Assembly (NCBI GenBank): GCA_027490995.1
Contig: JAIXWY010000003.1
Span: 124,001 to 188,000, forward strand
Length of the DNA stretch: 64,000 bases
Origin: Opitutaceae bacterium
GTDB lineage: Bacteria; Verrucomicrobiota; Verrucomicrobiia; Opitutales; Opitutaceae
Direction of reading: 5' to 3'
The stretch's first letter is position 1. Each line of letters begins with the position of its first letter. Under the pieces are notes generated by a model, which was not told the DNA's origin, did no database searches, and saw only the letters and a program-made list of their open reading frames with translations. A program made the translations under genes and the position numbers. Of this stretch, positions 16,564 to 23,970 are shown in pieces.

Positions 16564-17220
16564 TCAGGGGATCGTGATCGTGAGGAAATCGCCCTCAACC
16601 GCGGCGCGACTGACGCGATTCCAGCTGGCGAGCACATCCTCGGGCACGAGCGGCTGGCGCGAGACGCGGGTGAGAAGCCAGCGATGGACATTCGGGAAGC
16701 GATGGACGGCGAGGGAGCCGAAGTAGGTCTCGCGCGGTTCGAACCGGAGTCCCGCCTCGGTGGCGATGAAGCCCCCTCGACTCTGCAACACTCCCCCCAG
16801 CTTCCGACCGAGCACCGTCACCGTTGTCGGCGTCGATACCTGAAGCATGCCGTCGTGGACTCGGAAATTGAGCCGGCCGGTGCTGATGAGGGGATCCACC
16901 GGATTTTCCGCCGGATCCGGCGAGGAGTTCGACCATGCGTTGAGCTCCGTATCAGTGAACGCCAGTTGTCCACTCTGGCCTTCCATGAAGGCCTGCTGCT
17001 TGCGCTCCCAATTACGATTGCCGGGCTCTGTCGACTCTCCCGCCACGAAAGGAACCGGATTGATCCGCGCGCCTTCGACCGGCGGATTATCAATGGCCGC
17101 CCCACTGTTAATCAACCACAGCAAGGCGAGTGCGACGCCTAGAAGGAGGCTGGCGAGGGCACCAAAAAGGATTTCGAAAATTCCGGGCCCGATCAGGCCG
17201 CGCTGAAGGTACTTTTCCAT
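16564..17220 (-). CDS. Hypothetical single-pass membrane protein
   Basis: 218 residues, no family recognised. One transmembrane helix near the N-terminus (GIFEILFGALASLLLGVALA), then a mainly beta-rich soluble part that probably lies outside the cytoplasm. It carries Pro/Asn-rich segments, one FTDTELNAWSNS stretch and a threonine-rich strand (LQVSTPTTVTVLG). No cysteines or catalytic motifs are evident. It follows the DUF4013-like gene by 13 bases, so the two are probably co-transcribed. It is convergent with the Pta-associated gene. ATG start with no competing upstream start. Confidence 0.7.
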   Translation of the reverse strand: MEKYLQRGLIGPGIFEILFGALASLLLGVALALLWLINSGAAIDNPPVEGARINPVPFVAGESTEPGNRNWERKQQAFMEGQSGQLAFTDTELNAWSNSSPDPAENPVDPLISTGRLNFRVHDGMLQVSTPTTVTVLGRKLGGVLQSRGGFIATEAGLRFEPRETYFGSLAVHRFPNVHRWLLTRVSRQPLVPEDVLASWNRVSRAAVEGDFLTITIP

Positions 17221-17233
17221 GACGCAGCCTCGA

Positions 17234-17854
17234 TTAAGACGATTTTAGCCGACCTTTGCGAGCCTCTTCCACGTATCGGAAATAAGATGCATAGTAGGTC
17301 CAACTGGCTGCGAGACCGAGGAATACGGTGAAGGTCATCAGTGGATACCCCACGACGAGGAACCCGATCAAGGCGAAGGTCGGGACCCAGAACCGCGCGC
17401 GACTGGACCGTAGCATCGCACCCAGTACGTAAATGCGGAAGGCATCGCGCCACTCCTCGCGTTTCTGGTACTGGTAGATCCCGGCGGCGGTGAGGGGGCC
17501 GGCCAGCATGATCGCCGGGAGCAGCGGTAAGTAAACGACAACGCCGTACGAAAGGAGCCGGAGTGGCCAAGTGAGGAGCCACGCGATCAGGATCGGCGTG
17601 AGCCCGAGCAGCACGAACAGCACGAACGCGGTGACTCCGCGGGAAAAGAGCCGTCCCCAGTCCTCCCAAGGGGGGAGTCCGCCATTCTCGCCCCGCCGCG
17701 CACGGTTGATTAGCTCGTAAAAATAACCAAAGGCAAAAAAGTGGGCGACGGGTACGACGAGGAGGACGGCGCCCACAAGGCTGCGAACCAGCCACGCGGA
17801 GTCGCCGAAAAGGCGTTTGCAAACCGATTCGAGCGTCGGCATCTCGGCGTTCAC
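17234..17854 (-). CDS. DUF4013-like integral membrane protein
   Basis: 206 residues with four to five hydrophobic helices. The segment around RRGENGGLPPWEDWGRLFSRG resembles the conserved cytoplasmic motif of DUF4013 membrane proteins (G-x-LPxWxDWxxLFxxG), whose function is unknown. The second half contains an EWRDAF motif between helices. GTG start at 17854 with GGAGAG upstream, or ATG at 17842. It is divergent from the polyprenyl synthase gene with only 23 bases between starts, so control elements must overlap coding sequence. Confidence 0.72.
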   Translation of the reverse strand: MNAEMPTLESVCKRLFGDSAWLVRSLVGAVLLVVPVAHFFAFGYFYELINRARRGENGGLPPWEDWGRLFSRGVTAFVLFVLLGLTPILIAWLLTWPLRLLSYGVVVYLPLLPAIMLAGPLTAAGIYQYQKREEWRDAFRIYVLGAMLRSSRARFWVPTFALIGFLVVGYPLMTFTVFLGLAASWTYYASYFRYVEEARKGRLKSS

Positions 17855-17877
17855 GGTGGGTCACTCTCCGCCGGCTC

Positions 17878-18765
17878 ATGGACTTCTCAACCAAATTCAA
17901 CGCCCACCTCCGCCGGATCGAATCCGGTCTCGGCACCTGGTTGCCGCCGGCGGATGCGCGTCCGGGGCGGATCCATGCGGCCATGCGCTATAGCGTCGAG
18001 GCGGGGGGCAAGCGGATCCGGCCCGTGATCGTACTGGCGGCGGCCGAGGCCCTGGACCCGGCAGGACGTCGCGATGCAGTCCCGGCCGCCGTCGCGGTGG
18101 AGTGCTTGCACACCTATTCGCTGATCCATGATGACCTCCCCTGCATGGATGACGATGACCTGCGGCGGGGGCGGCCGACGCTGCACCGGGCCTTCGATGA
18201 GGCAACCGCCCTGCTGGCCGGTGATGCGTTGCTCACCCACGCGCTGGGTCTGGTGGTGACCTCCTACGCCGCCGAGCCGGCGCTGGCGGTCGCGTTGGCG
18301 GCCGATATGGCGGACGCAGCGGGTAGTCGCCGCCTCATCGGGGGGCAGGTCGAGGACCTTGCCGCCGAGGGACGCACCGATCTCTCGGCTGCCGATTTGG
18401 AATTCATCCATCTGAACAAGACGGCGGCGATGCTGGAGCTCTCTTTCTCGCTGGGCGCGCGCATCGGCGGCGCGACTGAGGCCGAGCGCATCGCGCTGGT
18501 GCGCACGGGTCGCGAACTGGGACTGGCGTTTCAGATTGTCGATGACGTGTTGGACGCCACGGCGGAGACCGCGGTGCTCGGGAAGACGGCCGGCAAGGAC
18601 GCCCAAGCGGGTAAGGTGACCTCCGTCAGTCTCTACGGCATCGACGCCTCGCGCCGCCGGGCCGCGGCGCATGCAGCCGCCGCGCGTGACAGCCTTGCGG
18701 ACGTGCGCGGCGGGGATGCGTTTCTGGCTGCCCTGATTGACTCCCTGACGGAGCGGAAGCGCTAG
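17878..18765 (+). CDS. ispA: Polyprenyl (farnesyl/geranyl) diphosphate synthase
   Basis: Trans-isoprenyl diphosphate synthase, condensing isopentenyl diphosphate with allylic diphosphates to supply farnesyl diphosphate for undecaprenol, quinones and carotenoids. The first aspartate-rich motif is DDLPCMDDDDLRRGRPT with the two-residue insertion typical of short-chain bacterial FPP synthases. The second is DDVLD. GGKRIRP is the IPP-binding start, and GGQVEDL and KTAAMLE are present. 295 residues, normal for IspA. ATG start at 17878; no Shine-Dalgarno is visible. Monocistronic-looking, with 140 bases to the next gene. Product chain length cannot be fixed from sequence alone. Confidence 0.9.
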   Translation: MDFSTKFNAHLRRIESGLGTWLPPADARPGRIHAAMRYSVEAGGKRIRPVIVLAAAEALDPAGRRDAVPAAVAVECLHTYSLIHDDLPCMDDDDLRRGRPTLHRAFDEATALLAGDALLTHALGLVVTSYAAEPALAVALAADMADAAGSRRLIGGQVEDLAAEGRTDLSAADLEFIHLNKTAAMLELSFSLGARIGGATEAERIALVRTGRELGLAFQIVDDVLDATAETAVLGKTAGKDAQAGKVTSVSLYGIDASRRRAAAHAAAARDSLADVRGGDAFLAALIDSLTERKR

Positions 18766-18905
18766 GCGAAGGGTGGGCGCGACCGCGCGGCGAGGGCGCC
18801 CGTGATCGCTGGACTGCGGAGCCTCTCGCGTGCGACCCACCGTCGTTCGGACCGCGGGCTCTTCGCATTGGACAAGGGGCGGTTGGGTGGATTCCTTGGG
18901 TACTC

Positions 18906-19715
18906 ATGTCAGACGCGTCGCCTGAGCTTCCCCCGGATGTTGGACTCGAAGTCCGGACGTACTTCGTGCGTTCGCGCAACGTGTTGCTTGCGCGCGCGGA
19001 ATTCAGCGCGCTCTACGTCGATTACTACCTGCACCTTGCGGATCAGGGTCTGCGTCCTGAACCGGAACATGATGGGGTCTTCAAGCGGGCCCTCGCGGGG
19101 TTCGTCCTGCACGCCGCCTCCCGGCCATGGAATGAGCATCTCGCGTGGACCCTCAATCTGCAGGACCCTCGGGTGAACCTTTTCCTCGTGGGGGACAACG
19201 AGACCGGGGATGTCGCCGGGCGGATCTTCACCGAGAATGTCCGCGAGGGAGAGCGCTCGCTGTTCTACAGCGATGTCGTGCGCGGCCGGGCGCCCAAACG
19301 CCGCAGTGCGGTCGAGTTTACCGGGAATGATCCGTTGGTCGCGGCCGAGGCTTTCTATTCCCAGAGCGAGCAGCGGCTGGGTCGGTTTTTTCAGCCGGCG
19401 GAGGAGGAGTTCTTGCTCGCGATGGAGCATCCCGACTGCGATCTCGCGTGGCTGCGGGGTCTCGACGTGGAGCGCGTCCGTGCCCTCGATGCTGAGGAGA
19501 CCGTGGTGTTGCTGGAGCGTCGGATCGTCCGCTGGCGCTGTGGATGTAGCCAGGCCCGGATGCTCGACGTGCTGGCACCGGTGTTTCGGACGGATCCGGA
19601 AGAACTCTTCGGCGAGGAGCAGCGGCTCGAGATTCGCTGCCCCCGCTGTGCGCGGCGGCACGTCGTGACGCGTGAGGCGTTGGAGGCGCACGTCGCGCAA
19701 CCACCGTCGGCCTGA
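18906..19715 (+). CDS. hslO: Hsp33-like redox-regulated chaperone
   Basis: 269 residues. The C-terminus has the Hsp33 zinc switch C-x-C-x30-C-x2-C (C212, C214, C245, C248), within the reported 27-32 spacing. In Hsp33 zinc release and disulfide formation activate holdase function under oxidative stress. Upstream, FYSQSEQRLGRFF corresponds to the YFxxSEQ element of Hsp33. The first 130 residues are quite divergent from E. coli Hsp33, so the client-binding face may differ. ATG at 18906. It is followed after 22 bases by pnuC, so it may lead that operon. Confidence 0.82.
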   Translation: MSDASPELPPDVGLEVRTYFVRSRNVLLARAEFSALYVDYYLHLADQGLRPEPEHDGVFKRALAGFVLHAASRPWNEHLAWTLNLQDPRVNLFLVGDNETGDVAGRIFTENVREGERSLFYSDVVRGRAPKRRSAVEFTGNDPLVAAEAFYSQSEQRLGRFFQPAEEEFLLAMEHPDCDLAWLRGLDVERVRALDAEETVVLLERRIVRWRCGCSQARMLDVLAPVFRTDPEELFGEEQRLEIRCPRCARRHVVTREALEAHVAQPPSA

Positions 19716-19737
19716 TGGCCTGCGGCAAGCTTGGGTG

Positions 19738-20445
19738 ATGGATCCCCTGGAAATCAGTGGTGCGGTGATCGGTATCGTCGGCGTGTGGCTGATGATCCGC
19801 CAGCGCGTTGCCGCGTGGCCGGTGGGTTTGGTGCAGGTGGTGCTGTACGCTTGGATCTTCTTCCAGGCGCGCGTCTATTCCTCCGCGCTCCTGCAGGGTG
19901 TCTTTTTTGTCGTCCTGCTATACGGCTGGTGGCTGTGGTGGCGTGGGGCGCGGGCGAGAACCACTGGGGACATCGTGAGTGGCACCGCCGCAGAAGCCGA
20001 CTCTGGAGCGCGCGTGTGTGCGGCCACCGACACGGACTGCAAGACCGATGGAGGACGTTCCGTGTCCTCGCCCGTGGCTGCGTCGAGGGCCGCCGTCGGA
20101 GAACTGCCCGTCACCCGCCTCCGGGCCGGGGCATGGCTGGGCGCGATGGCGGCAGGCATAGCGGTCACCGTCGGCTGGGGCGCCTTCCTCGCGCGAAGCT
20201 CGGACGCTGTGCTGCCCTATTGGGACGCGGGTATTCTCGGATTCAGTCTGGTGGCTCAGTGGCTGCAGGCGCGCAAGAAACGCGAAAATTGGCTGTTCTG
20301 GATGGGAGTGAATGCGTCGGCGATGGGGCTCTATTTCTCGCAGGGCCTGCAAGTGACCGCGGCCCTGTACGCGGTCTTTCTTGGCCTCGCGGTGATGGGA
20401 TGGCGCGCGTGGCGTGGTCCGCATGGATCGGAGGGCCGACGATGA
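19738..20445 (+). CDS. pnuC: Nicotinamide riboside transporter PnuC family protein with a hydrophilic insertion
   Basis: 235 residues, hydrophobic. The N-terminal helices include VGIWxxxRxxVxxWPxG-like VGVWLMIRQRVAAWPVG, and the C-terminal half has W-F-x-x-G-V-N features and a short-helix pattern typical of PnuC. Between about residues 70 and 127 there is a hydrophilic, Ala/Ser/Thr/Asp-rich insertion separating the second/third helices from the rest, not expected in PnuC. The ATG at 19738 is chosen since it starts directly before the first helix. Its stop overlaps the next start (ATGA at 20442-20445), coupling it to a NadR-type kinase, which supports a role in NAD-precursor uptake. Confidence 0.85.
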   Translation: MDPLEISGAVIGIVGVWLMIRQRVAAWPVGLVQVVLYAWIFFQARVYSSALLQGVFFVVLLYGWWLWWRGARARTTGDIVSGTAAEADSGARVCAATDTDCKTDGGRSVSSPVAASRAAVGELPVTRLRAGAWLGAMAAGIAVTVGWGAFLARSSDAVLPYWDAGILGFSLVAQWLQARKKRENWLFWMGVNASAMGLYFSQGLQVTAALYAVFLGLAVMGWRAWRGPHGSEGRR

Positions 20446-21017
20446 GCGCCAGCCCGGTTCCCTTGCGCGTGGTCGTGTTCGGGCCTGAGTCGACGGGAAA
20501 GACGTGGCTGGCCGAGCGGCTGGCGCGGGAGTTTGACGAGCCTTGGGCGCCGGAGTTTGTCCGGGAATTCTGGGAGCGCCGGGCCGGACGCATCGTGGCG
20601 GGCGACCTCGAGGAGATCGCGTGCGGTCAGCGTGACGGCGAGGAGCGCGCGGCGGCGCGGGCACGCCGCGTGGTGTTCTGCGACACCGATTTACTCACCA
20701 ACGTGCTGTGGGCCGACTTACTCTTCCCCGGATCTTGTCCGCAGGCCGTGCGGGCGCAGGCCGAGGCGCGCAGCCGTGGCTATGCCCTTTACCTCCTGTG
20801 CCAGTCGGATCTCCCCTTCACGCCCGACCCACAGCGGTGCTTTCCGGATGAGGCAGGGCGTGCGATGGGCGCGCGCCTTTGGCGGAGCACGCTGGCGGAG
20901 CGCGGATTGCCCATGGCGGACGTGAGTGGCCAGGGGGACGCGCGGCTGCAGTCGGCGCTGGCGGTGCTGCGCCAGCGGCTCGATCTGGTGCCGCCGGGAC
21001 GGGAGGGCGCACGGTGA
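20442..21017 (+). CDS. NadR-type ribosylnicotinamide kinase-like ATPase
   Basis: 191 residues, cytosolic P-loop protein. Walker A FGPESTGKTWLAERLA, followed by EFVREFWE and CDTDLLTN, matches the kinase domain of NadR (AAA_28-type). This domain phosphorylates nicotinamide riboside as it enters through PnuC. The NMN adenylyltransferase and HTH domains of enterobacterial NadR are absent. It begins inside the pnuC stop (ATGA) and ends inside the next start (GTGA at 21014-21017), so translation is coupled on both sides. Function is inferred from domain plus the pnuC coupling. Confidence 0.84.
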   Translation: MSASPVPLRVVVFGPESTGKTWLAERLAREFDEPWAPEFVREFWERRAGRIVAGDLEEIACGQRDGEERAAARARRVVFCDTDLLTNVLWADLLFPGSCPQAVRAQAEARSRGYALYLLCQSDLPFTPDPQRCFPDEAGRAMGARLWRSTLAERGLPMADVSGQGDARLQSALAVLRQRLDLVPPGREGAR

Positions 21018-21814
21018 GTACGGCCCCGGATGCACGCTTCGGCGGGGTCGAGCGTCTCCTCGGACGCGACGCGGTCGCGCGTCTGCGCGCGGCGCACGTG
21101 GCCATCGTCGGCCTGGGTGGGGTGGGTTCGTGGACCGTCGAAGCGTTGGCGCGAAGCGGCGTAGGTCGATTGACCCTGATCGATCTGGACGACGTGTGCG
21201 TGACGAACACCAATCGGCAACTCCCGGCCCTCGTCGACACGGTGGGGCAGCTGAAGGTCACGGTTTTGGCCGAGCGGGTGCGTCGGATCAACCCAGCCTG
21301 TGACGTGCAGGAGGTCGCGGAGTTTTTCAGTGAATCGAACGCCGAGCGGCTCCTTGCGCCTGCCTATGACTGCGTCGTGGACGCGATCGATGTCCTCAGC
21401 AACAAGGCGCGCCTGATCGCGGCGGCGGTGGCGTACCGTCGACCGATCGTGACGATCGGCGGGGCGGGAGGGCGTCGCGATGCGAGCCGCGTCCGCGCGG
21501 GAGATCTGGGCGATGCGTTTGGCGATGAGCTCCTGCGCTTGGTGCGCAAGAAGCTCCGGCGCGATCATGGGTTCGCGCCGGGCCTGCATACCGGCAAAGT
21601 CCGCTTCGGGGTGCGCTGCGTCTGGTCGAGCGAGCAGCAAGTCTACCCGCGCCCGGATGGCACCTGTTCGCTGGAGCCGGTGGAAGGCGCGGGTGGGCGG
21701 ATGGACTGCGAAGCCGGCTTCGGAGCCGCGGCGTGGGTGACAGGAACCTTTGGACTCGTGGCGGCGCAGCAGGCCGTGGAAGCGATTCTCGCCGGGCCGG
21801 CGGGAGCGGCGTGA
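21014..21814 (+). CDS. tcdA: tRNA threonylcarbamoyladenosine dehydratase TcdA (ThiF/E1 family)
   Basis: 266 residues. ATP-dependent E1-like enzyme that cyclises t6A to ct6A at position 37 of ANN-decoding tRNAs. N-terminal RFGGVERLLGRDAVARL then VAIVGLGGVGSW (nucleotide-binding) and LIDLDDVCVTNTNRQ are characteristic of TcdA/CsdL. VDAIDVLSNKARLI and the later YPRPDG and GSAAWVTGTFG-like GAAAWVTGTFG complete the family pattern. GTG start at 21014 overlapping the preceding stop. A second tRNA/rRNA-modifying gene (rlmN) follows with a 4-base overlap. Confidence 0.92.
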   Translation: MSTAPDARFGGVERLLGRDAVARLRAAHVAIVGLGGVGSWTVEALARSGVGRLTLIDLDDVCVTNTNRQLPALVDTVGQLKVTVLAERVRRINPACDVQEVAEFFSESNAERLLAPAYDCVVDAIDVLSNKARLIAAAVAYRRPIVTIGGAGGRRDASRVRAGDLGDAFGDELLRLVRKKLRRDHGFAPGLHTGKVRFGVRCVWSSEQQVYPRPDGTCSLEPVEGAGGRMDCEAGFGAAAWVTGTFGLVAAQQAVEAILAGPAGAA

Positions 21815-22992
21815 GCACGGAGGCTCCACTCTCTCCGGCGGCAAACGGCGTCGCTGACGGATCGGCGTCGGCTTTCGCCGATCCCGCGGCGATGCGGTCC
21901 GCCCCGTCGTTGCCGTTGGAGCCCTGCGTGCTCTCGGAGGCCACGATCGAAACCCTAGCGGAGCGCGTGCGCACCTGGGGCTGCAAGGCGTCGCATGCGG
22001 CGCCGCTGCTGCGGAGCTTCTATGCCCGTGACGGCGAGGCGTCCCTTCCGGCGGGATTGTGGCCGGAGGAACTCCGGCGGCGTTGGCCAATCGAGTGCGT
22101 CGCGGGCACCTCCTTACCAGGTCTCCGGCAGGCCTCGGCCGATGGCACGGTGAAGCTGCTGCGGCGCCTCAGCGACGGACGATCAGTCGAGTGTGTGCTC
22201 ATGCCGGATCACCGGGCAGACCGTGCGGCTGGATGCGTGTCTTCCCAAGTGGGGTGCGCCATGGGCTGCGACTTCTGTGCGACGACCAAAACGGGCTTCG
22301 AGCGCAACCTCTCTAGTGGCGAAATCGTCGAACAGTTCCTCGCGCTGCGCCGCGAGGCGCGCGCGGCCGGGCGCCGATTGCAGACACTTGTGTTCATGGG
22401 CATGGGTGAACCGATGCTCAATCTGGATGCCGTGCTGGCGGCGGTGGAGCGCATCGCGGCGAACGGCCTCGGCGGTCTCGGCTGGCGTCAGGTCACGATC
22501 TCGACCGTGGGCGTAATCGCCGGGATCGAACGGCTCGCTGACTCCGGTCTGGGCGTGCATCTCGCGATTTCGTTGCACGCGCCGGATGACACCACCCGGG
22601 CGGCCTTGCTCCCCGTCGGGCGGCGGCAGCGACTCGAGGACATCATGGCGGCGGCGGACGCGTATCAGGCGAGGACCGGCCGGCCCGTCACCCTCCAATA
22701 CTGCCTGCTCCGCGGCGTGAATGATTCGGATGACCACGCGGCGGCGCTGGCGGCGCTGGTGGGTCGCCGCCGCATGCACGTCAACCTCCTCCGCTATAAC
22801 CCCACGGGACCGAGCCTGCTCGGGCGGCATTATGAGCCTACTCCAGTGGACGTGGAGAATCGCTTCGTCGCGCAGCTGCGCGCGGCCGCGGTGGTCGCGC
22901 ACATCCGCCGTTCCCGCGGTCCGGAAATTGACGCGGCGTGCGGACAACTCCGCCGCCGCACTCTGCCCAGTGCCACCACTGCGGCGGGATAA
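21811..22992 (+). CDS. rlmN: RlmN dual-specificity 23S rRNA / tRNA adenine C2-methyltransferase
   Basis: Radical SAM enzyme that methylates C2 of A2503 in 23S rRNA and A37 in tRNAs. The [4Fe-4S]/SAM motif is C-x3-C-x2-C in GCAMGCDFCATT; GMGEPMLN is the SAM-binding GEP-type segment. A conserved cysteine near the C-terminus (DAACGQLR) is the methyl-carrying residue position of the family. 393 residues, with an N-terminal ~40-residue low-complexity extension. GTG at 21811 overlaps the tcdA stop (GTGA). It ends five bases from the convergent transporter gene, leaving no room for an ordinary terminator. Confidence 0.94.
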   Translation: MSTEAPLSPAANGVADGSASAFADPAAMRSAPSLPLEPCVLSEATIETLAERVRTWGCKASHAAPLLRSFYARDGEASLPAGLWPEELRRRWPIECVAGTSLPGLRQASADGTVKLLRRLSDGRSVECVLMPDHRADRAAGCVSSQVGCAMGCDFCATTKTGFERNLSSGEIVEQFLALRREARAAGRRLQTLVFMGMGEPMLNLDAVLAAVERIAANGLGGLGWRQVTISTVGVIAGIERLADSGLGVHLAISLHAPDDTTRAALLPVGRRQRLEDIMAAADAYQARTGRPVTLQYCLLRGVNDSDDHAAALAALVGRRRMHVNLLRYNPTGPSLLGRHYEPTPVDVENRFVAQLRAAAVVAHIRRSRGPEIDAACGQLRRRTLPSATTAAG

Positions 22993-22997
22993 ACGCG

Positions 22998-23864
22998 TCA
23001 GGCGTGGCGGCCGCCCTCGCTCGCGCGGCGTCCGTCGAGGATCCGCTGGCGGGCGCGCAGCGTGACGGCCGACAGGACGAGGGCGCCGCCGACGAGGGCG
23101 AGGGCACTCGGTTTCTCGCCGATAAAGAGCAGCACCCAAACGGGACTCAGGAGCGGTTCAAGGACTGGGATCAGGACCGCCTCGAGGGCGGTGACATGAC
23201 GGATGGCACGCGCGTAGAGCCAGTAGGATACGCCCAGTTGCACGGTGCCCAGAATAAGGAGCGCGCTCCAGCTGATGGCCGGCAGGCTCGGCGCGGCAAT
23301 GATCTCGGGGAGGCCGATGAGGAACGCGAGCACGTTGCCGAGGATGATCGACTCCACGGGCGAGCCGTCCTTTTGGTGGCGCAGGGCCAGCGTCATAATC
23401 GCGAAGCACACTCCAGAAGCGGCGCCGATGAGATTGCCCGTGAGGCTGGTCAGCCGCAGACCGTCGGCGACAAAGAGAGCCATCCCGGCCAGAACCGCTC
23501 CGATGGTGAACCAGTCGGCGCGGTTGGCCCGCTCACCGAGGAACCACGCGCCGAGGAGCGCGATCCAGACCGGGGCGGTGTACTGGAGCAGGATGGCGTT
23601 GGCCGCCGTCGTCATCTTGGTGGCGGTGACGAGCGTGACTGTGCAGGCCGCGTATGACACTGCGCCGAGCACTTGCATGCCGGAGAAATGAAACCGCAGT
23701 GGCCGGCTGACCACGATGAGGAAGACGGCGGCGACAATGCCGCGTCCCCCGGCGACGGCGAGCGGCGGCCAGTCGACCGACTTGATCAGCAGCCCCCCGA
23801 GACTCCAGCACAGCGCGGCGAGGAGCAGTTGAGAAACGGCGCGGGAATGAGCGGAAACGGCCAT
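22998..23864 (-). CDS. EamA/DMT superfamily transporter
   Basis: 288 residues with about ten hydrophobic helices in two EamA repeats, the drug/metabolite transporter layout. Repeat 1 ends with LLQYTAPVWIALLGAWFLGE, and repeat 2 with the parallel segment VLIPVLEPLLSPVWVLLFIGE, both typical EamA signatures. Substrate unknown. ATG start at 23864. It lies 106 bases downstream of the RND efflux operon on the same strand and could be its last cistron. C-terminus is short and basic. Confidence 0.86.
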   Translation of the reverse strand: MAVSAHSRAVSQLLLAALCWSLGGLLIKSVDWPPLAVAGGRGIVAAVFLIVVSRPLRFHFSGMQVLGAVSYAACTVTLVTATKMTTAANAILLQYTAPVWIALLGAWFLGERANRADWFTIGAVLAGMALFVADGLRLTSLTGNLIGAASGVCFAIMTLALRHQKDGSPVESIILGNVLAFLIGLPEIIAAPSLPAISWSALLILGTVQLGVSYWLYARAIRHVTALEAVLIPVLEPLLSPVWVLLFIGEKPSALALVGGALVLSAVTLRARQRILDGRRASEGGRHA

Positions 23865-23970
23865 GGCGGAAAGGAGAACGGTCAGTCGCAGTAGCGCTGC
23901 AGGTGAACCCTGACAGAGGCAGTGGCCGGGGCGAACCGGAAAGCGCGCCGTCTGGGGGGCCTCGCTCCGC

